Shown piece after piece: positions 38,688-42,097 of a stretch of 42,097 bases of DNA (its first letter is position 1; each line of letters starts with the position of its first letter). A model generated the notes under the pieces. The model was not told the DNA's origin. It searched no databases and was given only the letters and a program-made list of their open reading frames with translations. Origin of the DNA: Microcaldota archaeon (GTDB taxonomy: Archaea > Micrarchaeota > Micrarchaeia > Micrarchaeales > Micrarchaeaceae); the NCBI GenBank assembly GCA_021790455.1, contig JAJYDY010000003.1, forward strand, positions 1 through 42,097, read 5' to 3'. The position numbers and the translations under genes are program-made.

Positions 38688-39233
38688 TCAGGCGCTTCCA
38701 AGCTTCCTCTTTGCCTCGAAATATGAGTCAATCAGGCTGATGACAAACTCAAGTTGCTGGAGCGAGTCGGTAAGCAGCTCGTCTGCCTCTCTCTTAACTT
38801 CGTCGAGGGTAGGGCTGGGCTTCAGCAACAGCGCCACGTTTGGAAGACCCTTTTCTGCATCTTCGACCTCCTGCTCCGCCTTCGGATTCTTGAACCTCTC
38901 TTTCATGTCCTTTTCCAATCTGCCTGACACCTCCGAAAGCTTACGCCTTATTAGTTGAAGTGCTGCATCCTCTCCTGTGGAACTCCTATTGTTGAAGGTG
39001 TTTTTCACGTATTCCCTTAGTTCACCCAGAGCGGCGCCTTCCCATCCCTGCATTCCAATTACGTTCTCTTCAATCCCTGTTTCAGCAGCCACCCTGCGTC
39101 TCTCGACCTCTTTGCACTCATCGCCGGATCCCCTTTTGAATTGCAGCGATGGATCACTCGGTCCCTGGGGCGCATTCCCTGTAGCAGGTGCATTCTGCGG
39201 GGCAGGTGGCGTGTGTCCCTTGAAGAAGCTCAT
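38688..39233 (-). CDS. Hypothetical coiled-coil protein with Pro-rich N-terminus
   Basis: I do not recognise this 181-residue soluble protein. A Pro/Ala/Gln linker opens it (HTPPAPQNAPATGNAPQG), then acidic, mainly helical sequence: VERRRVAAETGIEENVIG, GELREYVKNTFNNR, LIRRKLSEVSGRLEKDMKERF, and a terminal helix DELLTDSLQQLEFVISLIDSYFEAKRKL. It may form a helical bundle or coiled coil. A TATA-like CTAAATATTT is about 43 nt upstream. It lies between the J-domain gene and tRNA-Phe. Confidence 0.65.
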   Translation of the reverse strand: MSFFKGHTPPAPQNAPATGNAPQGPSDPSLQFKRGSGDECKEVERRRVAAETGIEENVIGMQGWEGAALGELREYVKNTFNNRSSTGEDAALQLIRRKLSEVSGRLEKDMKERFKNPKAEQEVEDAEKGLPNVALLLKPSPTLDEVKREADELLTDSLQQLEFVISLIDSYFEAKRKLGSA

Positions 39234-39284
39234 CGTATCACTTCATGTTATGATTAATATGAGACACTACAAAATATTTAGATA

Positions 39285-39356
39285 TGCCGCAACCCGGATT
39301 TGAACCGGGAACCTCCCCGTCTTCAGCGGGACGCTCTCCCGTTGAGCTATTGCGGC
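39285..39356 (-). tRNA. tRNA-Phe (anticodon GAA)
   Basis: On the minus strand the acceptor GCCGCAA/TTGCGGC is perfect with discriminator A; D arm AGCTCAACGGGAGAGC, anticodon arm TCCCG-CTGAAGA-CGGGG (GAA at 34-36) and T arm CCCGG-TTCAAAT-CCGGG are clear. No intron. Confidence 0.95.
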
Positions 39357-39405
39357 CTGTCAAAGAGTTAGAAAAAAGAAACTATTTATATTGTGTGCTT
39401 CGCCC

Positions 39406-40170
39406 TTAGAACTCGTCAATCGGGATCGGGGGCCTCGGCCTCTTCCTCCTTATCGAATCTTCTATGTTAACACCAGGATAATATCCCTGCGCATAGCTGT
39501 TTCTCATGTAGGATACTCTGCCAAGAACGTCCCTTAGCGGAGAATCCTTGTCAAGGCCATCTATGAACTTCACAAGGCCGTCAAAAAGCTTGATGGTCTG
39601 CTCCCTTGAGAATATAGGCAGCGACAGCACAACCTCATTCCAATCCAAAACAGCAAGAGACATGCTGTTTATCGCAGGATCCGCCACAACATAAGCGCTG
39701 TGGTTCCTCTCGAACAGGTATGAGACATAGCCGAAGTCTGTGCCATTGAACGTGGAAGGCCTGCAGTTCACCCATCCTATGCTTATACCATGGAAGTTTG
39801 CGTCTCTTACGTAGATCCACTCCCTCTCATTTTGATCGTAAGTCGAGCACCGGGAGCACTGAATGTCGAGCCTCAGCCTGCCCCTTCCGCGCCTTATCAG
39901 ATCCTCCAGGTCCTTGAAGGCCGCCCGCGCCCTCAGGTTCTTTTCCAGCGAAGGTTCGATAGCCATTCCCACGGAAACCAGAGGCTGCCCAGCACCAAAC
40001 CAGCCGAGAGCCCCTCTCTGCACGCCATCAACAGGACCGCCGTTCCTGCGTAGCAGTTCTACTTCTCGCTGGCTTATCACGCACGAGCGCAGCATCTCCT
40101 CTCTTGCGGCAGTCGACCTAAGCAGTCTTGTAGAAATAGTCTGCTTTGATTCTTCTGAAACGCTCCTCAA
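39406..40170 (-). CDS. Hypothetical protein with possible zinc CxxC
   Basis: I do not recognise this family. It is 254 aa and soluble. The start is TTG at 40170, supported by AAGGTG about 8 nt upstream and a minus-strand TATA (TAATAAATATC, 40205-40215). A helical N-terminus (TISTRLLRSTAAREEMLRS) leads to LRLDIQCSRCSTYDQNEREWIYV, where CxxC plus a later Cys (GWVNCRP) might bind metal. A beta region (FGYVSYLFERNHSAYVVADPAIN) and a helix (REQTIKLFDGLVKFIDGLD) follow. The tail RRKRPRPPIPIDEF is basic and Pro-rich. It shares the intergenic region with the divergent Hef helicase gene. Confidence 0.68.
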   Translation of the reverse strand: MRSVSEESKQTISTRLLRSTAAREEMLRSCVISQREVELLRRNGGPVDGVQRGALGWFGAGQPLVSVGMAIEPSLEKNLRARAAFKDLEDLIRRGRGRLRLDIQCSRCSTYDQNEREWIYVRDANFHGISIGWVNCRPSTFNGTDFGYVSYLFERNHSAYVVADPAINSMSLAVLDWNEVVLSLPIFSREQTIKLFDGLVKFIDGLDKDSPLRDVLGRVSYMRNSYAQGYYPGVNIEDSIRRKRPRPPIPIDEF

Positions 40171-40248
40171 AAATGCACCTTTTCATTGAAGCATCTATAA
40201 ATCAGATATTTATTACTATTCCCGATTCGGCCTTCTCCTTTGCAAAAG

Positions 40249-40259
40249 CTATTTATTAC
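40249..40259 (+). promoter_or_regulatory. TATA box of the Hef-like helicase gene
   Basis: GCTATTTATTA is centred about 25 nt before the ATG at 40279, the leaderless distance, favouring that start over the track start at 40240. Confidence 0.45.
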
Positions 40260-40278
40260 CAGAAAAGGAATCAGGATT

Positions 40279-41844
40279 ATGCGGGAATGGAGCGAGCTCG
40301 GCGATTGCGCCAGGCTTGTCAACACGAACTCGGTGGAGCCGAGGGACTACCAGATAAACATAACGAGAAGCGTGTTCACGGGGAGGAACACGCTTGTCAT
40401 ACTCCCCACAGGATTGGGGAAGACGCTGATAGCCGTGTTTGCTATAGCGAATGCGCTCACCAACGGGAAGAGGGCGTTGATACTCGCACCAACAAAACCG
40501 CTGAGCGAGCAGCACCACAAGTCGCTCGAGTCCCTTCTCAACATAGACAAGGAGGGCATCCTCCTTCTCACAGGAAGCATCGGCGCAAAGCAAAGGAAAG
40601 AACTTGTGAAGAGCGCGAAAGTGATCGCTGCCACTCCGCAGACAATATCAAACGACCTCAAGGCGGGAAGGCTCTCGCTGGAGGATTTCGGTGTAGTGAT
40701 ATTCGATGAATGCCACAAGGCTGCTGGGAAATACGCGTACACCTACATAGCGGAGGAGTGCGGCCTGAACGGGGTGCAGCTGATCGGGCTGACAGCGTCC
40801 CCAGGAAGCAAGAAGGAGAAGGTCGATGCACTGATAAAGGCGCTGAACATACAGAACATAGAGATAAGGATGTCGAGCGACCCTGATGTCGAAAGATATG
40901 TATTCGGTAAGGAGATAACCACCATACACGTTGACAAGAACATGCACATCGATACAGTGTTGGGGCAGCTGAGGCCTGTGATAACGGAACACCTCGAAAA
41001 TCTTTACAAGTACGGGCTCAGTCCGTTCAAGAACTTCGAGAGGATGCCGAAGGGGCGCCTGCTCGAGATAGGCGATAACATCAAGAAGCTGCAGGCGAAG
41101 AACTACAAGTTCATGGCGCTATTCAATTACGTCTATGTGCTAGACCTTATGCATGCTTACGACCTGGCTGCGACAGAGGGGCTCTATCCGTTTGTCTCTT
41201 ACATAGAGAACCTGCGGAACAGGGAGCAGAAGAGCAGGGTAGTCCTCAACATCCTCAACAACAAGAACGTAATCGCAGCGGAGTGGTCAGCGAGGCAGGC
41301 ACTAGAGGCCGGCGGCGAGCACCCAAAGATGTTCAAGGTTGTGGAGATGATAGGGAGCAGGTACAGAGGGAAGAGCGTGATAATATTCGCGCAATACCGC
41401 TCTACGATAAAGAAGTTGGTCGACGTCCTCAACAAGAACGGGATAAGCGCTGGCGCGTTTGTCGGCAAGAAGGAGGGAGTGACGAACGTCCACCAGGCGC
41501 AGGTGATACAAGACTTCAGGGAGAACAAGTTCAAGGTCCTTGTGGCGACATCTATCGGGGAAGAGGGCCTCGACATACCAAGCGTTGATGTGGTAATATT
41601 CTACGAGCCGGTTGCAAGCGAGATAAGGAACATTCAGAGGAAGGGAAGGGCTGGCAGAATCAGGTACGGAGAGGTCATGATACTTGTAACGAAGGGAACG
41701 AAGGACGAGACATACCACATGATAGCGAAGATGAAGGAGAAGAAGATGCACGACCTTGTTTTGAGGATAAAGAAGCAGCTCGAATACAGCAGCCTTGGTT
41801 CTGGAAGGAACGTGCTTGAGGATGGACAGAGAAGGCTCGCCTGA
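40279..41844 (+). CDS. Hef-type SF2 DNA helicase lacking the XPF nuclease domain
   Basis: Hef (FANCM relative) remodels stalled replication forks. Seen here: Q-like PRDYQINITRSVF, motif I LPTGLGKT (42-49), Ia APTKPLSEQH, motif II FDECHKA (DECH box), motif III LTASPG, the Hef-type helical insertion (residues about 200-340), motif IV VIIFAQYRST, motif V ATSIGEEGLDIPSVDVVIFYEP and motif VI QRKGRAGR. The protein ends after 521 residues with a short tail, whereas full euryarchaeal Hef continues into an ERCC4 nuclease plus HhH domain. The start at 40279 follows a TATA box; the track starts 13 codons earlier. No truncation scar is visible, so a helicase-only Hef is likely. Confidence 0.92.
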   Translation: MREWSELGDCARLVNTNSVEPRDYQINITRSVFTGRNTLVILPTGLGKTLIAVFAIANALTNGKRALILAPTKPLSEQHHKSLESLLNIDKEGILLLTGSIGAKQRKELVKSAKVIAATPQTISNDLKAGRLSLEDFGVVIFDECHKAAGKYAYTYIAEECGLNGVQLIGLTASPGSKKEKVDALIKALNIQNIEIRMSSDPDVERYVFGKEITTIHVDKNMHIDTVLGQLRPVITEHLENLYKYGLSPFKNFERMPKGRLLEIGDNIKKLQAKNYKFMALFNYVYVLDLMHAYDLAATEGLYPFVSYIENLRNREQKSRVVLNILNNKNVIAAEWSARQALEAGGEHPKMFKVVEMIGSRYRGKSVIIFAQYRSTIKKLVDVLNKNGISAGAFVGKKEGVTNVHQAQVIQDFRENKFKVLVATSIGEEGLDIPSVDVVIFYEPVASEIRNIQRKGRAGRIRYGEVMILVTKGTKDETYHMIAKMKEKKMHDLVLRIKKQLEYSSLGSGRNVLEDGQRRLA

Positions 41845-41901
41845 TGCACACTTTTACTTTTTACAACTGCATACGGGTGGCATGCAGCAACGATTGCAGA
41901 G

Positions 41902-41914
41902 TTTATTTAAATAC
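41902..41914 (+). promoter_or_regulatory. TATA box of the right-edge gene
   Basis: TTTATTTAAATAC is centred about 27 nt before the ATG at 41935, which supports the partial gene that follows. Confidence 0.4.
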
Positions 41915-41934
41915 TTTGGTTCTGTACTAAAGAT

Positions 41935-42097
41935 ATGTTAAATGACAATGTTAGAGCAAAGCGCAGAAAAAATAGGGAGGGGTTTGTTTATCCTATAGCT
42001 TTCCTTGAAAGTAATACGACACTTCAGCTCAAATATGTTTCTATCGGAATGAAGTTGCAAACACTCTTTATCTCTTCCGGGGTTAGTCTCTTCACGA
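41935..42097 (+). CDS. Unknown protein, partial at the right edge
   Basis: An ATG at leaderless distance from a strong TATA box opens a frame without stops to the window end: MLNDNVRAKRRKNREGFVYP..., at least 54 residues, basic then mixed. No family is recognisable. The minus strand also has a short open stretch (VKRLTPEEIKSV...) in the same bases, so coding strand is not certain. Confidence 0.35.
   Translation, partial: MLNDNVRAKRRKNREGFVYPIAFLESNTTLQLKYVSIGMKLQTLFISSGVSLFT

Noticed and set aside
40146-40709. 187-aa plus-strand ORF overlapping the Hef helicase
   Set aside because: Runs out of frame through helicase motifs I and Ia; polar, low-complexity translation.
41970-42097. Minus-strand open stretch VKRLTPEEIKSV... 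at the right edge
   Set aside because: Only about 22 codons before a stop and no promoter visible; the plus-strand frame has a well-placed TATA box.

Overview
The window is archaeal chromosomal DNA, most likely from a small-genome DPANN-type archaeon. An ARMAN/Micrarchaeota-like acidophile is my best guess; this is an inference from gene content, not a measured placement. Evidence for Archaea: an RFC clamp-loader small subunit, aIF5B, an archaeal-type S-adenosylmethionine synthetase, an archaeal ATP-dependent DNA ligase, a Hef-type helicase, class III (QxSxEF/Y) pilin signal peptides, TATA boxes about 25-30 nt before many start codons (leaderless transcripts), and GGTG-type Shine-Dalgarno sites inside operons. 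Genes are packed tightly with many 4-14 nt overlaps. Four tRNA genes are present: Pro-UGG, Thr-CGU, Gly-GCC and Phe-GAA.

Layout. 1-1.1 kb: a tyrosine recombinase (partial, left edge) lying just 3' of tRNA-Pro. 1.2-7.6 kb: RfcS, an unknown protein, an AlkZ-like glycosylase paired with a beta-sandwich protein, a Bcp/PrxQ peroxiredoxin, a DNPH1-like nucleotide hydrolase, a GT4 glycosyltransferase and a sulfatase-fold hydrolase. 7.7-10.3 kb: an operon of ribbon-helix-helix regulator, small unknown protein, CysD and CysN (sulfate activation to APS) with a palindromic operator candidate at its promoter. 10.3-14.2 kb: UbiE/MenG methyltransferase, a thioredoxin reductase interrupted by an intein exactly at its redox-active cysteine, and a beta-CASP nuclease. 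14.3-20.6 kb: a minus-strand type IV pilus operon with seven pilin-like proteins, two membrane-platform proteins and one secretion ATPase. A divergent winged-helix regulator follows, with a 20-bp perfect palindrome in the shared promoter. 21-26.2 kb: DNA ligase, a small membrane protein and a 982-residue membrane-anchored beta-helix surface protein built from four repeated Cys modules. 26.3-32.4 kb: tRNA-Thr, a MIP18/DUF59 protein, NDK with an insertion, aIF5B, a CYTH protein, SAM synthetase and a two-module Lrp-like regulator with a cluster of repeated sites at its own promoter. 32.4-37.4 kb: small unknowns, an LplA-like ligase, two membrane proteins, a cytochrome b with b6-type histidine spacing, and tRNA-Gly. 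37.6-42.1 kb: a J-domain coiled-coil protein, a tiny three-CxC ORF, unknown proteins, tRNA-Phe, a nuclease-less Hef helicase and the start of an unknown gene at the right edge.

How it fits together. UbiE/MenG and cytochrome b suggest a membrane quinone pool. Thioredoxin reductase and peroxiredoxin suggest a thiol/peroxide defence system. CysDN, glycosyltransferase and sulfatase-like hydrolase lie side by side without a visible APS reductase or APS kinase, so activated sulfate may feed surface-glycan sulfation; this is inference. Pilus, beta-helix protein and N-terminally anchored secreted proteins point to an elaborate cell surface. The items I consider least ordinary are the active-site intein in TrxB, the RHH-CysDN operon with shared C-terminal tails, the divergent pilus locus with its palindrome, and two adjacent genes (CYTH, SAM synthetase) that seem to lack normal start codons at the family-consistent start position.
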